Source of the DNA: Dromaius novaehollandiae
Lineage: Eukaryota; Chordata; Aves; Casuariiformes; Dromaiidae
Direction of reading: 5' to 3'
DNA: 64,000 nt
Assembly: GCF_036370855.1 (NCBI RefSeq)
Contig: NC_088102.1
Location: 70,069,601-70,133,600, forward strand
The notes beneath the pieces were generated by a model. The model was not told the DNA's origin and ran no database searches. It was given only the letters and a program-made list of their open reading frames with translations. Below, piece by piece: positions 1 to 13,982 of this stretch. A program made the position numbers and the translations under genes. Every line of letters begins with the position of its first letter. Position 1 is the stretch's first letter.

Positions 1-260
1 AGTGGAGGCGCGGGCGGGTGTGGCGCCGGGGGAGGTGATGGCGGAGCAGAGCACCTTTGGGCTCACCCACACCCCCCCGGGGGGGAAAGGGGCGGCTGAC
101 CCTGGGGAAGGGAGCTGCAGGGGTTTTGAGGAGAGGCCCCGCGAGGTGTAAAGGCGTGAGGGCAAATGGAGGACCTGGCCTGCGTGCGGCCGGGGGGCCA
201 AGATGGCCTCCCCGGGGCAGGGCCCTGCAGCCCACCCTCCCCGGCAGCTGCGGGGGGTTG
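1..260. promoter_or_regulatory. GC-rich, CpG-bearing window edge
   Basis: The first 260 bases are much richer in G+C and CpG than the following 10 kb. This is the usual look of a CpG-island promoter or first exon. On the plus strand an ATG at 38-40 in a reasonable context opens a short frame that stops near 150, and a possible donor lies near 145. I do not recognise the peptide. It could be the edge of an island belonging to a gene outside the window on either strand. Confidence 0.35.
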
Positions 261-299
261 AAGGAGTTGGGTAAACACAACACTTGCCCGTGAAAGTAA

Positions 300-3200
300 T
301 CCTGTTCTTCACAAAGTGCCAAATCGTGAAAAGTAACCCAAACACCTACACGTCTGCCTCGGGCAGGGCAGAACGGCGCAGTAATTTGGTTAAATTTCGG
401 GTTTGCAATGGGGCAATCACTTCTCGCTTCGAAGGGCTCAGGGCCTGACTCTCTCTGGTGGGCTTCCATTTCGGTGTAACCGCAGGAGGGCTGCTCCTTC
501 TAAGGGACGTCATGGGCTATCCCACTGCAGTGCTAGCAATAGGAAGTCTCTTCCTTAAAATTGCTGCAAAGTTGGGATTCGCAGTTTTGCCTTTGTGGGC
601 AGATCCACCCAGCCACCCACTCCTGCCCGCTGCCATTTCCAGGATGTGGCTGAAGACGCCAAAGGCGATGCATGAATAAACATATGACCAAATCCTGAAG
701 CACGGGCTCTGCAGATGGAGCCTTTCCCTTGCCCGTAACATCATGCAATGTCAGTGAGAAAAGCCACTGCTGCTCAGAAATTGCCCTTTTAATGTTCCTT
801 GCCTAATGGTGCAATTAGAAGAAGATGTTGTTCTTTCAGAAGGAAGCATAAAGCCCAGAAGATAACAAGGGGAGGAGGGAAAAAGAAGAGCCATTTAGAA
901 CTACTAGTATTAGCAGGGAAAGACAAGACCCAAAAGACCAAATAACACAAACCTAGTTGCGTCCCCAGATTCAGCTACATCCATCTTTATGCATTTTTAG
1001 CATTAACAGCTATGACCGTAATTTGGACAGTTAGAGGAAGGACTGCAACTCTTGGAAGGCTGCGGTTAATAACTTTTGTCCCCTTGGCCTATGTGTGTTC
1101 TACAAGCAGTTTACAAAGAAAAAGTTATCTACATGTTTTTCATTATGCGCAAAGACATCCTAAAAGGTCTTGCTATGTTTTTTACCTTCTAGGTGCTTTT
1201 TACCTTCTAAATATTAAAAAAGTAAACCAAATCTGGTCTCCCCTCATTCTGCCAAGGAGTTTCCTTCATGTCTTAGTCCCCCGCCAACATTCTCAGCTAC
1301 ACAGTAATCAGGAGGGAATCAGCTGCAAGCAGATGTTGGTGCTATTTATTTTGTTCTCCAAATAACTGTGCAAGCTGCCATGAGTTAGGGACCATCAAGT
1401 CAGAGTGCTTATTTTATCATAAAATATGTCATAAAATATCTCAGCCTCCTGCAGCTAGACTCGGTGACGACATGAGAAGTGTTGCATTATATGAGGTTGT
1501 CGTGCCTGTGACTAAGCCAAACCCGGCTTGGCTTTGTTTAGCTGGCAGACATAAACCTGACACTACGGACGGTCTGTGACTGATGGCCAATGGTCCTGCC
1601 ACTGACACCTAGGCCAGGCTCTCTTCACCCATTAACCTACATGGAGCAGAAGTTAGATACTTGCTAATACTTCAATTTTTTTCCCAATAATTGTCATACT
1701 TCTGATTTCTAAAGACTGATGAGTACCATCAGGAAAGACCGTATGTGCCTAGCTCTGTAAGGATGTGGCCCACCCCCTAGGAATTCATTCTGATCTTTGC
1801 AATCCAAAGAAATCAAAATAATCAAGGAAAGGCCACATTTATCTGTGCCTAGGCAGACTGAAATACTTCTAGCTTGCCTCTGTGTATATGTAGCCCTTGA
1901 ATTAACCACATCTGGTCAGCTTTTAGTCCTTCAAGACTTCTTGGCTTCTGTACATGCAACATGCCTTCTTTGTAGCAGCTTTTCTTATCTAGTACACCTT
2001 TCTTCCATTGTTTTTACTTTTGTCTATTTTTTGACAGATTTTAACAGTGTCAAAGCACTAAACCTTAAGTCTGGCTCTAATTTAGAAACCTAACTACTCC
2101 CCTGTGATTTTGTGGTGTTCTGTTTTTGTTTTCGTTTTCCGAATTAATTCAGTTTCTCATGCAACTTGAATCAAGCAGTTTTAATATAGATGAGCATTTC
2201 TCTCTGATGTCTTGAAACTGAATTATTCTCCTTATTGAAACTGGATTATTCAAGGCCTTCAGAGTACGGAGTTATTGAGTGCAGTCTCAGCTGCTTGAGC
2301 AGATGTTTTCCCAGTTTGCTGGCTAGTCAGAATACCACAGCCACTTCATTTGAAACAGAACCGGGACTATTCATTTTTCTCCGTCATGTTATCTCCGTAT
2401 ATCTGAAAATGAAAAAATCCATTTCGTAGTTAGGACATAAGCACTAGTAACTCAGTGCCCCACTGCAACTTAGCCAACCCTGAGTGGCAAAACAAATTGG
2501 TAGTAACTGAGGAAGTGCTCCAGAATTGGGGAGAAAAGCAGTGGGAAGACAAAACTGGGGGAAAAGTGAGGCGGGCAGGGCAATGCCCTCGACGGCACGG
2601 GCGCAGCCCCGTGGCACCTGAGCACGGCGAGCAGAGCAGGTCCGGTGACGTAACCGGGACAGCTGGATCACAAGAGGAGGCCATGGCCGTGAGGCAAGTC
2701 CGAAGCCAGGCCGGAAAGTCAAGGCAGTGAGTCAGGATCAGGGTCCAGACCAACAGGGACCGTGGCCGAGCAGGGGCACCGCTGCACGGTCACCGCAGCC
2801 TCGCTCGGGGGGTCAAGGACGAGAGCCACGGCGTGAAAACTACTCCCGAGCGAAGTGGCAAGCCCTGCTGAGGCTCCTTGGCAGAGCCTCTTCCAGCTGC
2901 CTTCTTCAAGGCCAGACATCTGGACCATGTTGGAAGGGTTGTGGGGTTGCGCTTAGGGCCCTGATGGTACACGCACACACACTCACAACCCACACACACT
3001 CACCAAATGACCACACCTGCCTTTCTGCGAGGCGATGGGGGAGACGTGGTGGCCCACGCAAAATGCGATGTCCGAAAGGATGCAGGATTTTACATCAAAG
3101 CACAAACGTGACGCAGTTGCAGCACTGTGCACTACACCTTATCGGCTACGGGAAATCACTGAGGGAATTCACACGCCACCGATAATGTCTGCGTCTTGCG

Positions 3201-6200
3201 ACATACGCCTCTTTTTTGTGTTTCAGACCGCTCCTGTCTCCCAAGCCCTCACTGCTCTGTGAGTCAACCATCTCGGCCGCTGTCATTAGCGCTGATAAGC
3301 AACACCAAACTCTGCCAGCTCAGTAGTGTCCCAGGAAAGCGAAACTTGGATCTGACTTGATCTTTCTTCATTCTGAAATATGTTCTCATGAGGATACGGT
3401 AGAAACTCAACCAATATTTAAGCAGTGAAAGGCGAGTTACGTTTTGCCCTGCTTTTTTTTTTTTAGCTAGCTAAAATGTACACTACTAACTTGGCTTGAC
3501 TGCCTTGTCAACGGGGTTAGCAGCCCCTCCTGTGGCAGTCAGACCTAACAGAGGACGTGTGATGTGCTTCTGTGACTGCAGCAAGGGAAGGGGCTTTGGG
3601 GAGAATAAATGTACCCCTCTTCTCTTAATCAATACCCTTTTAAAATCTGATTATTCACTTTTAGTGCATTCATTTTTCTGGAGTGAGGTGAGCAGGTTGC
3701 AGGTTTCGCTTAGAGTTTATAGGTCAAAGTAAAACAAATGTACCTTTCCAGTGCCCTAGGCCCGTGCTTTAGGCCATCAAACTGGCTAGGCTTTACAGCC
3801 TCCCTGGGAAGTGGACACTTGTGGATGCCACTTAACCAGTAAGGAATACGTTGTTGGATTAGAAATGGCACCTGGCTTCCCCAAATCGCATCCACGGATT
3901 CGCCATGGTCAGGTTCTGCCCCTAGTATCTGAATTTACTATTTTGAGCATCTCAGATAATCTTAGCTGTTGTAACGTTACCTGCGGAGGGGCCACCTGAG
4001 CCCAGTGGGCACAAACACTAATCCGTGTCCACTTCTCAGCCTGCGTGAAGCTTTAAAGCACTACAGACCGTAAGGTGCTGCTGACCAAAATGCCTGTAAA
4101 CTTAGCAGGTAACTACATTTTTTTTATGAGAGGTTAAATTTATAATCAAGTAACCATGGGTGTGGGGACTTTCTGTAAATGCCTGAGAAGATCTGGCAGA
4201 AGAGCCCAAAAAAATTTAAGTGATGTACTTAAATCTGCATACCCAAGACACGTTGTTCCAGCTAATTCGCTGTCTCCTGATAGTTTTCCGTACACGTTGA
4301 GGAGCAAACTGAACTGCACAGCCTGTTCATGGCAAAGAGGTGTGCTGGCCCTTCTGGGCAGCCCGTGAGGGTTCCTCCACTCCGAAAGATGAGTCAAGAG
4401 CCCATCTGGTGGGAACATCCACTGCAAGTGCCAGATCCGAAAGCCTGCCAGGCTGTTTGAACTCTCCAAGTTGCCGCTTGGTGATTACAGATTGAGACAG
4501 TCAAGTTGTTGTGCCCTTCCCAAGCTTAAAATAAATGTTTAAGACCTTCCGCTGCCACCACACACGCATTTTTAAACCTGTTTTTCATTTTTCCGCTTCT
4601 GTTGTTTCAGTTTTCCCTTACGCTGAGTGATTCATGACCTCTGGCTTTGAGCTTCGCAGTCGCTCCGGGTGAGGACTATGGACCTCCCGATGCTATCCCG
4701 GATGCTAGAAGATGGACCATGTGCCAGGTATGAAGGGCAAGACTTCAAGCCTCACAGCATGTACCTAAGGATATACTGACGATAGCAAAACGGAGCCTGG
4801 CCAAGCTTTGAAAGGAAAGTATGCAGTGGGAGGTTTTCTAAGGTAAGGGAACAAGTGAAAAATACAACGTTAAAGGACCCTGCGTATTGGCAAAAGCAAC
4901 AGTGAATGTTGCAACCGGAGAGCTGATAGCAGTTGTGCTCCTGGCATTCCCTAAACTCTGCAAAGCTTTGACAGAAAGAAATCTCTCTGGCCTGAAAACA
5001 CACACCATCATTTCTAGTAAAGAGAAGAGGTCGCATTTATTCAGATTGAAGGAACAGACAGATACTTTTGGAAAGACATCATTATGTCCACTTGTAAAAC
5101 ATTTCAAGTAATCCACCTTCAGCAGAAAATCTGTCACTCAAAGACACATATTTACTCACAAACTGATAGTATAATTTTCTTTAACAGTTTCAGATGCTAG
5201 GCAAAATTAGAAGGGTTTGTATTGCAGGTTTTTTAGATACGGTGTGTACTACTTCTTACGGTGAACTAGTGGAAGGAAGCAGAACCGTTTAGGTGTTTGT
5301 CACCCACGTAGGTCTGGAAGGACGATAGCATTAGCTATTTGTGAATATTTGTTTGATTTCTAATATGCCAATTACCTGCCTTGCAGTAATTGTCAGGCTG
5401 TGTTCAGAGACCGCAGAAGATGGATAGAGTGACAGAAGATGGAGTCCAAGCCGAAGCAAGTCTGAGTTCAATTCCTTGCTGCCTTGCAGACTTTAGGGAC
5501 GAGGCGTTTCAGCCTAGATCCTTGATGGCGTTCATAACTCAAGCTAAGCAGAGCCTATGGGAAGGCCATGCGAAAAACAATTTGTGCAGATGTGGGTGGG
5601 GAGGAGAGACTTTTATTTCACATGATTTTGCCATTTGAGACAGCATGAAAAATGCATGAAATAAGACTACTTGCCTCCAGCTGAATGGATCAAAAGATTC
5701 TCTTTCTACTTTCTTCATAGGTTTTGTACAAATAAAACAAAATCCCAAAGCATTGCAACACCTGCTAGGACCACTGCCTGTTACGTAGCGATGCTGCCTT
5801 CGTTCCCTCCAAATGGCAGCAGTTCACCCATGGGTGACTGAAGCACATCCACGCTTCCTTATGGCATTTTCCTTATTAATTACCATGCTCACTCAGATAG
5901 GCCTTGCTTAGTGATGAGTGCAGCTGGGTGAGGACATACCCTGCTCTTCTGCCTGGTTCTTTGTGATTTTCTTGCCTTACCTTTCAGAACGCCTCCAGGC
6001 AACCACAAGAAATCTGGATCAAACCAAAACTGCCCGTCAAGCTTCTCTTGGCATCTGCTAATAATGCCAGTCCTATTTCCAAATGGAGCCAGAGAAAGTA
6101 TTTAGTACTGAATACCATGATCGCAGCAATCTAAGATTCACGGTGCTGCTATTTACAGGCTGTTCCCCAACCACTGATTCAGGAAAGAAAAGGATATTCT

Positions 6201-9200
6201 GAATATGTGAAGTCCCCAAAGAGAGCTCCTTTTCCTTAAAATATTCATGCCAAAGTAAAAACTGTCTGTGCTTTAGTTGCTCTCTTACTGCACCAGTAGG
6301 TTTCCATAAACAGGCTGCAAAACGAACTAAATCCCATGGACTCGGTTTCAAAGGCATAATGCATAAACCAGAGGTTTTTGAGGCCCCATAGCTAGATTTG
6401 CAATGTTTGCGAGTCTCATCTTCAGAAAAAGCTGAGTGCACACATACAATTCCAATCTACCTTTGTACCTTTTCTGTTGAATTTCCTTATCTTCCTATAT
6501 CTGCAGCCGTAATAAAAGGCAATTTATTTGCAATATGTCTCCTTTAGCTTGTGCAGCACCACCAGCTCAAGTGCAGCAGAGTGCAGAGTGGGTGAGCAGA
6601 GGGAAAAGCTGGCGGTAAGTGGAACGGCACAGGGGAAAGCTCGTGCCAGGCGACAAGTGCAGGCAGTGATGGCAGGGTGTTGCACAGCAGAGCCGCGAGC
6701 TCCTCGTCTTCACGGCGAGCACCGCTGAGAGTCCCAGAAGGGAGAGGCCTGCAGTGCCTGGAAGCAGACGGACGGAAACTCTGGCTAAGCTCAGCACAGG
6801 CAGTGTTTGTGCTGGAAGAAAAGCAGTTTCGTATCTCCCTGTTCCTATGAGAAGCTGACACCAACACAGTCAACCGCAGGTTTTTACTGCTGGTGCCTTC
6901 CTAGAGAGGAAAATTGTTTAAAGCCTGAAGAATCACCAGTTCAGAAGTTAGTTTGGGTGCTATTTTATTTTGTAGTCCTCTGTTCTGCTCTTAGTATCTA
7001 TTCTCCTCCTTGCACGAGGAAGCCCCTTCCGGAAGGAACAATTTGTCCTGCTCTTTCTTCCTCACTTAATTGCAAAAATGCATTACCTTCATATTTTTAT
7101 AATTCAGTATTTCCTGAGCACATTGTTCTATCTAGTTAATACAAGCAAAGGAAGGCTGGAAAAAGTGACTTATACTTGGAGCAGAAAGCAGTGAAGTTTG
7201 TGACACTCATCACCCAGATGTCAGCAGGTAGAAGGTTGGCTTTTGGGGTAAAAATCTCCATGATATTGATTTCTGGAGAAACTGAAGTATTTAGTCATGT
7301 TCAACTGTCTCATTGCGTTTAGCAAACTACCTGAGTGAGTAATAACAACAATTACAGGCAGAAAGCACAACGTTTTCCTGACCTATTTACCAACAGTAAC
7401 CTCGGCCCCTATCAAGATGGGCAACAGAGAGTAAACCCAGCAGCGCACCAGTCCTCCGGTGCTGTTTGGCTGACTTTGGAGAGCGACGTAAGCATCCAGT
7501 GGACTTTGTCCGTATTTGTGACTGAATAGTTCGGGGTAACTCTGCCCCGTTTTGTGGTCGTGCACCGAGCACAAATTCTACCCGTACGTATCTAAAGCAC
7601 ACGTCCGAATCGCAGAAAGAACAGAGAACAGATAAGGAAAGGTGAATGCAAGCACAAACCATCCATGTGCTTTGCAAAGCTGTTTTGCGCTGCCTACGGA
7701 AAAAGGATAGGCATGGCTTTGTAGGTGGTGTACTGACTTATAGGCCAGTCAGCTGCCCAGGTAAATTAATATACCGTAAAATAAAATACCGTGAGCCGGG
7801 GAGCTGCTATTGCAAAACCCCATGTTCTGCATCCTGAAGGCTTCGCACACACATTGCCTGGAAGCATTAGTCTCGCTTGCATTTGTGCCAGGGGAGCTAA
7901 TGGGTTTAGGACCTGCACAAATGACCTGCTGGAGGCCTGGAATATCACCACACATAAATATGTTCTTGCAGCTTCATGAGGGAGAGGAAATATCAAGGGA
8001 AGAATTGGCTAAGATTAGCAAGCGATTGTAGCAAAGCGTTAGCAACTCTGCCCGTGACTCATTTCAGGTGACTTTTATACAAAGCGTATGGATTTGAATC
8101 AGGAGCTTTATGCAGGCAGGTTGTGTTGTTAGATACAAACATATAGAAATGACTTTGTAGAAAGAAAATTTGTAAGCAAATTACATTCTCTAGCATAACA
8201 TCATTTTATAAAGGGGCCATAATAGTAGGTCCCTGATAAACATCCTTATTTTCGTGACTCCTGCCTTTGATGTCAGATAGTTGGAAGGCCTTGCAGCACT
8301 TTGAAAACTGGGCCAGGTATTTCACTGCCTCACATTAGGTTCTTAGCATTATAGTGAACAAGTATTTGGAGCAACTTGTTCAGAACCGCGGGGAAAAAAA
8401 TGTTTCCTTCCGTAAGAAACAGGACTTGCTGCCCTCGTGCGGCTATTGCTAAAAAAGGCCTTGGGAGTCTTCCGCTTCAGGATTTAATCCAACATAACTG
8501 CTAAGAATAGATATTCACAGACTGCACATTTCTGCTCACAGCGAAACTTTCCGATCTCGCCTTTGAAGCGGCTGTGACTTGTCAAAAGCCGCGCGTTTGC
8601 CTAGATTACTCGGCGGTTTTACACAGTCGGGCAATTTCTGTGCTCCTCTGAATCTGGGGGGGTGCTTTAGCTCTTCTCTCTGGAGATGGGACAGCAAATT
8701 AGGGATTATTTTTTTAGTATCTTATGAGTTCTGCAGCTGATCTCTCGTTATTTTGTCACTTGCTCATGTGCACAGAGCTCAATGTTCTTAAAAAACCCAG
8801 CCGGAAATTTGTTTAAATAGTTTCTGATTTCTGCTTTTGCAAAATGAGCTCAGGGCAGAGCTAAGGTGGAGCTCTGCTCCCACGCTGGTTCGGTGGTTAC
8901 TTCTACTAGGGCCCTTTGAAAATGTAAGGCTTTTCTTTGTACAAAGTTAAAAACAAGCAAACAGACGTCCACGCGTTGCAGGCACCCCACAGATGCCTGC
9001 AGTCCTCTCTCCCCCATGGGATTCGAGCAGGATGCGACTTTCAAGGAGAAAAGCATGTGGTTCTGCTGGGCTTCCTGCGGACGTATCCAAACGCACGCGT
9101 ATCTATGCAAACGTGGTCAGACTTTTTAGCTAACGCATGTCACCCCGCTTCATTGCCAGCCCTTGTAGCAGGGCTCCCGGCGCATCCATCGCTATTTTTC

Positions 9201-12200
9201 GGCAGCTACACTAATAACAGCGCAAACAAGCTTGCACAACCTCTGGGTCGTGACAGGGCACAACCTTCGTAATCCTCCGGTACCTGGTGCAGTTGCTCTG
9301 ATAACACTCTGGGACCTCAGGACTGACTTTCCGGCGGGGTAATTGCAGCCTGCGAGGGACGTGCCACCCCGTGCTGTGATGAGATCCCAGCGTCGCATGG
9401 GTGGCTGCTACGCAGGGAGGATGCCCTCGCCCGGAGCTGCACGCGTAGGGTGCTGCCGGTCGTCCACGAGCCGTAGCTGAACCAGGCGCGCTAAGAAGCG
9501 CGTACGGCACGTGCAGGTATCGGACAGCTACACACCTGGCGCACATAAGGCAGGTATATGCAAACAGTAAATATCAAGTATGTGGCAGGATAACCTGACT
9601 TACTGGGAAAATTTAGGAGTTTCCCATTCCTTCCCAGCCCGTGTTTTGCTTGCTGCAGTCAAGAGACCATCAAGTCTACTATTAAAAGCAAAATGGTGGG
9701 GACAACTAGGTGCAGGGAGCCTTTCTCAGCCAGTCTCGCCCTTCGAAAGAAAGGTACAGTCACAAAAGTGCTGGGCACCCTTGGCCGAGGTGGACTCTTG
9801 AACTGGATGAGACGCATGCTTTGAGCTTTACAACGTATTTATCTCTCCCTGTGTAAACAGTGGTGCTGGTACCCTGTCACCTACTCCGGTGTTTACCCGC
9901 CGTCCTGCCGACAGTCCGGGCGGGCGAGCGTGCCACAATCGCATCCTTTTCAGCAGGATCCCACGAAATACCAACCGCTGATAAGACAGAGGTGGTTTGA
10001 CGCCCGTTCAGGCTGTTTGCACAAGTCAGGAGGAGGAAACCGAGCAGCAGGCTCAGGGAACCAAAAAGTTTCCCTGCTTTCCGGGATAAAGCAAGGTTCC
10101 CCATGGCCTCGGATCCCCTGGTTGCACTGGTTGAGCAGGACACTGATGGTTTCATGTGCATGAGGAGTCTGCGATCTCAGAAGGAGAAAGCACAGTTGAC
10201 TCAGGCGGCTAAAATGGGAACCCTGCTTATAAGTGAAAGTGCATGTAACACTGAAGTGTTGCTTTTTAAGCCCAACAACTCAGTTTAATGAAAGTGTCCA
10301 TCCTCTGGGCAGCCACCCCAGCTAAATCAGTCATCGGGACGGGGTTCATCTCAACCCGTGCTGGCTCTCTGAAGGTTGGTTCGCTAAGCCTGACCAGTGT
10401 CCTGAGCCCCTCTGTGAGCCATAGTGACATATCTTCATCCAGCACGGGCTGGCAGCATTGCCATCTGTCTCCAGGGCTAGGAAGGGAGCCTGCAACGCTA
10501 TCTTACACTTGGCTAAGGCTTAGAGACTTAAGGTTAAGCGGAGTGGATCCTCCTCACAAACGCAATGGTCCAGCGCTGCGGTGTAGGACTGGAAGTCGGG
10601 GATCTGCTTTCCCTGCTCCGCTGTCCCTGATCGTTGGTCTCAAGGGTTTTATAGTTGATGTCTATTTATGGCCAAAGACTGCCTGCCTGCTCACACCGAT
10701 GTCCGCTGTGCTGCACAGCCAGCCCCAGTTCTCCCAATGCAAGTGAAGCCTTAGGTTCTGCGAGCTGGCGCTACAAAGCTGGACCTCTGGCTATAATCTT
10801 TGCTATATCTTTATAACTAATGCAACAGTGAAATATTTAACGATACAAAAAGGAAATGACACGAAATATTAACTTTGAAACAAAACATTTCACCTTATCG
10901 AAGCAGGAAAGTTGTAACAGCGCATTTTAACCTCATTAAACCTCATTAAAATGACAGGGCTTCCCAAGAAATGTCTCCACCTCGATGGAGCCTCCCTTGA
11001 AATTCAACCTTGCTCTCACTTCTTCCTCAGCTACAGCCCGACCCTGGCACCGCCTGGGAACCTGGGGTGAACTCGCCGCGTGAGCCGCTCTCAGCTCTGC
11101 TGCCCTCTGCCCTACTGCCTGCTGCTGCCAGACTTGCTCTTCCCCCAGGGCACTGGCCAGCCCAGCAAACACCTCGGAAGCAGGTAGGTCTTCATACAGC
11201 CGCCCCGCTCTGCTCTCGCCTGGCCGCTTCTGCCACCGTGCTACCCGCTGCGTGTCATTCGTTATACGCCGTTTTCAGCTGACCCGTGATCCGTGGGGCT
11301 CTTAAGCGTGGCTGAGGCTAAGCAATAGGCTGTGCCTGGGAATGGCGGGTTTGCAGTGGATTAGCAACGTGCCCTTGCAGGCTCTGGGCTCCCGGCTCTC
11401 TTTTTTGCAAGCACAGACCCCAGAGATGACAGGCAGCTGGTTATACCATGCGAAAGGCACAGCTTCCTCATGGAAGAGTCCATAAACTACAGCAAGATTT
11501 ACCCCCACACTGCAAACTGCTAAGTCAGCCCGCGCTGAGCTCCTGCAGTTCATTGACTTCAGTGTCTCAGGCAGGTCATTCGAAGGCTGTCCCTACACCT
11601 CTAGGTTACAATCTGCAGTGCACACGCAGCCTAAAGCAGCTACAGTATTTTGTTAAAATTTCTAGTTGCACTTACCGCACCTGCATCCCGGTTACATTTG
11701 AATAAACATAGCGCTGCCTGACTTTTGGGGCAGCACCGTATCGTTTGAGATGATGGATTCCCATCGAGAGCAAGGGCAGAGCCCGCGGCAGAGCCTTCCC
11801 CTTCCCACACTAAGGAGGGTTCAGTTCTGCGAGGGGCCGAGGCCCTGGCTCCGGTCCAGCAGAGCACTTAGGCCACTTAAATGTGCCTTCGGTGACAGTG
11901 CTCGCGTGCTTAAAGACAAACCTGCAATTTGGTGGTTGCACCAAGTCCTTAGCACAGCGTGTAATCCGTAACACCCGGAGCAGCATTAATATGAAGTACT
12001 GTATTTGTACTTCCTACTATTTAAGATTTTCAGATCTTCCATGCAGGTGGTAGTTCCCAAATTTACCAACGTGAAAAGAGATAAGTTATTGTTCTAACAA
12101 CTTCTTTTTAATCTACTTCTGTTTTTGCAATCCAGCTGGTTTCACAACCACAAGGAAAAAGCATCTAGGCTGGACTTCCACGACCACCGACCCTGCTAGC

Positions 12201-12704
12201 AGGACTGACAAGTAAGGAATAATCCAAATCTGTGATTTTTGGTGCATCCCGAATATTTGAGATACACTTCTCCACTAGATGTCACCACCAGTCAATTTTC
12301 AAAAACCATCTTCACAAAAATACATCAAGTTAAGGCGTGGGGATAGGAAATAACACAGTGCGAGTTAGAGGACAGGCAGCTGTGAGCCGCGCAGACTTGC
12401 TACCAAAGGCACAAAGCTTTGGGAGGTTCTCCTGTTTTCGATGACTTATTAAACCAAGGTGCGCTTGCAGACTACAGGGTGTGGTTAGAGAAGGGAACAG
12501 CTACCTCCTAGAAGTACTTAAGTCCTCCCAGACGTATTTAGTTTACTCTAAATTCACCTCGTTCACTATAACAGAAAAATATAACAGGGTAAAGCATAAA
12601 TCTAGCAGACTTCAAAGGACGAGGAACAGGACTGGCCTGTAAATTGGACCTCTAGAGCCTGCTCGTGTGGCAGTCCCAAGGCACTGTAGTGTATTTTTTG
12701 CATG
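300..12704. other. Intergenic or intronic DNA, no gene recognised
   Basis: This long stretch is mostly AT-richer than the gene region to the right. Open frames on both strands are short and overlap one another, and none shows a recognisable domain, conserved motif or paired splice signals. Small T-runs (near 3460 and 4120) and a CA/CACA stretch near 2970-3000 are the only simple repeats that stand out. I saw no tRNA, rRNA or transposon hallmarks. It may be an intron of a gene that starts at the left edge. Confidence 0.5.
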
Positions 12705-12709
12705 CCTGG
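12705..12709. repeat. Target-site duplication, left copy (CCTGG)
   Basis: The five bases just outside the left LTR are CCTGG. The same five bases follow the right LTR at 20637-20641. A 5-bp duplication is the normal footprint of retroviral integration. It shows that both ends come from a single insertion and that no flanking rearrangement followed. Confidence 0.9.
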
Positions 12710-12800
12710 TGTCCCGATCCAATATCGGGAGGGTTTCGTTACGATCCCAAGGACGAGATTAAGACGCTAAAACCGGTCAAATATCGTACAACCTTTTACC

Positions 12801-12806
12801 TTTATT
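12801..12806 (-). terminator. Retroviral polyadenylation signal AATAAA in 3' LTR
   Basis: Reading the minus strand gives AATAAA in the LTR. It is followed by U/GU-type sequence and the short remainder of the LTR. It would direct 3' end formation of the proviral transcript. The same hexamer occurs in the 5' LTR at 19776-19781. Confidence 0.7.
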
Positions 12807-13085
12807 TTCCACGAATTGGGGAGAAAAGGTGTGTGTGTGTGGGGGGGGAAGGCGAAGGGGAGGCGAAGGGAAAAAGGGAACAAGGGTAAGGGGAAAAGAT
12901 AGAGAAAAGTTGGAAAAGGAGAGAGGAAGCTAGCTACCACCACTCCGAGGCCGATGATGTTCCGCTGACTCCGCTCGAATCACAGCTCAAGCTGGGTGCC
13001 TCCGACGAGGGACGAGGAGCGAGGGCCGAGAGAGGGAGTGAGAAGGAGATGGTGGGGGGGGGGGGAACAAAGAAATCCCTCGGCA

Positions 13086-13091
13086 ATTATA
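13086..13091 (-). promoter_or_regulatory. Possible TATA box in 3' LTR copy
   Basis: The minus strand reads TATAAT here, in the middle of the LTR and about 280 bases upstream of AATAAA. That fits a U3-R-U5 division of typical size. A stronger match (TATAAAA) lies at 13449-13455, so the real promoter element is not settled. Confidence 0.35.
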
Positions 13092-13665
13092 GCTTTTTCA
13101 AATTAAGTTTTCCCACCCCTCACGTGGTAGTTCAGACCAATAGTAATATTTGGGTCTGGGGTCTCCTGCTCCTTATTGGGTCTCATCACTGTCCCTAGGT
13201 AGGCCGTTTACTGTTGCCGTTTCTGCTGACAGGTGTGTCTCCATTCTTAGGTCCAGCCATTAGCTCTCAAGGTCCTGACAAAGAAGGTGATAACTTCAGC
13301 AATTAGCACTGTTTCAGCAGTGCACAGGAATGCAAATTGCTAGTAACTCCCTTATCATTCCCGCCTGCAGCAGCTCTGGGCCCTTTCTCACTGTACTAGG
13401 GAGTGCGGCCTAAGGCTTCAGCAAATTTAGCCACTCATGCCAAGCAGGTTTTATAGAAGTTGTTCTAAAAACGGACAATAATTTACAGTCCCGATCCCAA
13501 AGTCTCTGCCCGATTGCGGTCTCGTTCAGTGCAGGCTTGGTGTGTCCCGGGTGGTCGCAGGGAGACCTTTTCAGGGGTCGCAGCAGCTCAAGTCGTTGTG
13601 GCCTGCCTGCACCCCATGCACCAAGAAATGTTTAAGGCAAAAAATTCATTCATCAGTCCGCCACA

Positions 13666-13674
13666 CCACCCCGT
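13666..13674 (-). other. Weak polypurine tract before the 3' LTR
   Basis: Directly before the 3' LTR, the minus strand reads ACGGGGTGG or close to it. A polypurine tract is needed here to prime plus-strand DNA synthesis. This one is short and broken by C and T, so it is a poor but positionally correct candidate. Confidence 0.45.
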
Positions 13675-13982
13675 GACTTAAACATTGATTGGTATGTCTC
13701 CTTCCTGAAGTCTTCATAGCCTTTGTTCACAGTGGTGATATGAGATAGAGATCAGAAGGAAGTATAGAAAGTGTAGAACACGTCGCGGGAAGAGTAAAAG
13801 GAAGGATATAGGTTCGGGTAAAAGGTGCTTAACAGTGATTAAACAGAGGTGTTGCCCAATGCAAGTTCATGCTTTAACAATTTTAGCAACATTTAACTTC
13901 ACAGAATAGACATCAAAATTGAGTTAACGAAGGTAAGTGATTGTTACAACAGGTATAACAGCTGACAAATGCGGTATGGATG

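Larger units (their letters stand above)
12710..13665 (-). repeat. 3' LTR of the endogenous retrovirus (956 bp)
   Basis: This copy matches 19685-20636 base for base by eye, except that a G-run near 13050 has 12 G here and 8 in the other copy. In retroviral orientation it starts TGTGGCGG at 13665 and ends ...GGGACA at 12710. On the minus strand an AATAAA lies at 12801-12806, about 91 bases before the LTR end. Possible TATA boxes are at 13086-13091 (TATAAT) and 13449-13455 (TATAAAA). The first choice gives a U3 of about 600 bases and a conventional R; the second would imply a very long R. Confidence 0.95.

Noticed and set aside
12665-12889. Short plus-strand frames repeated at 12665 and 19670
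   Set aside because: They are shadows inside the two LTR copies, on the strand opposite to the element.
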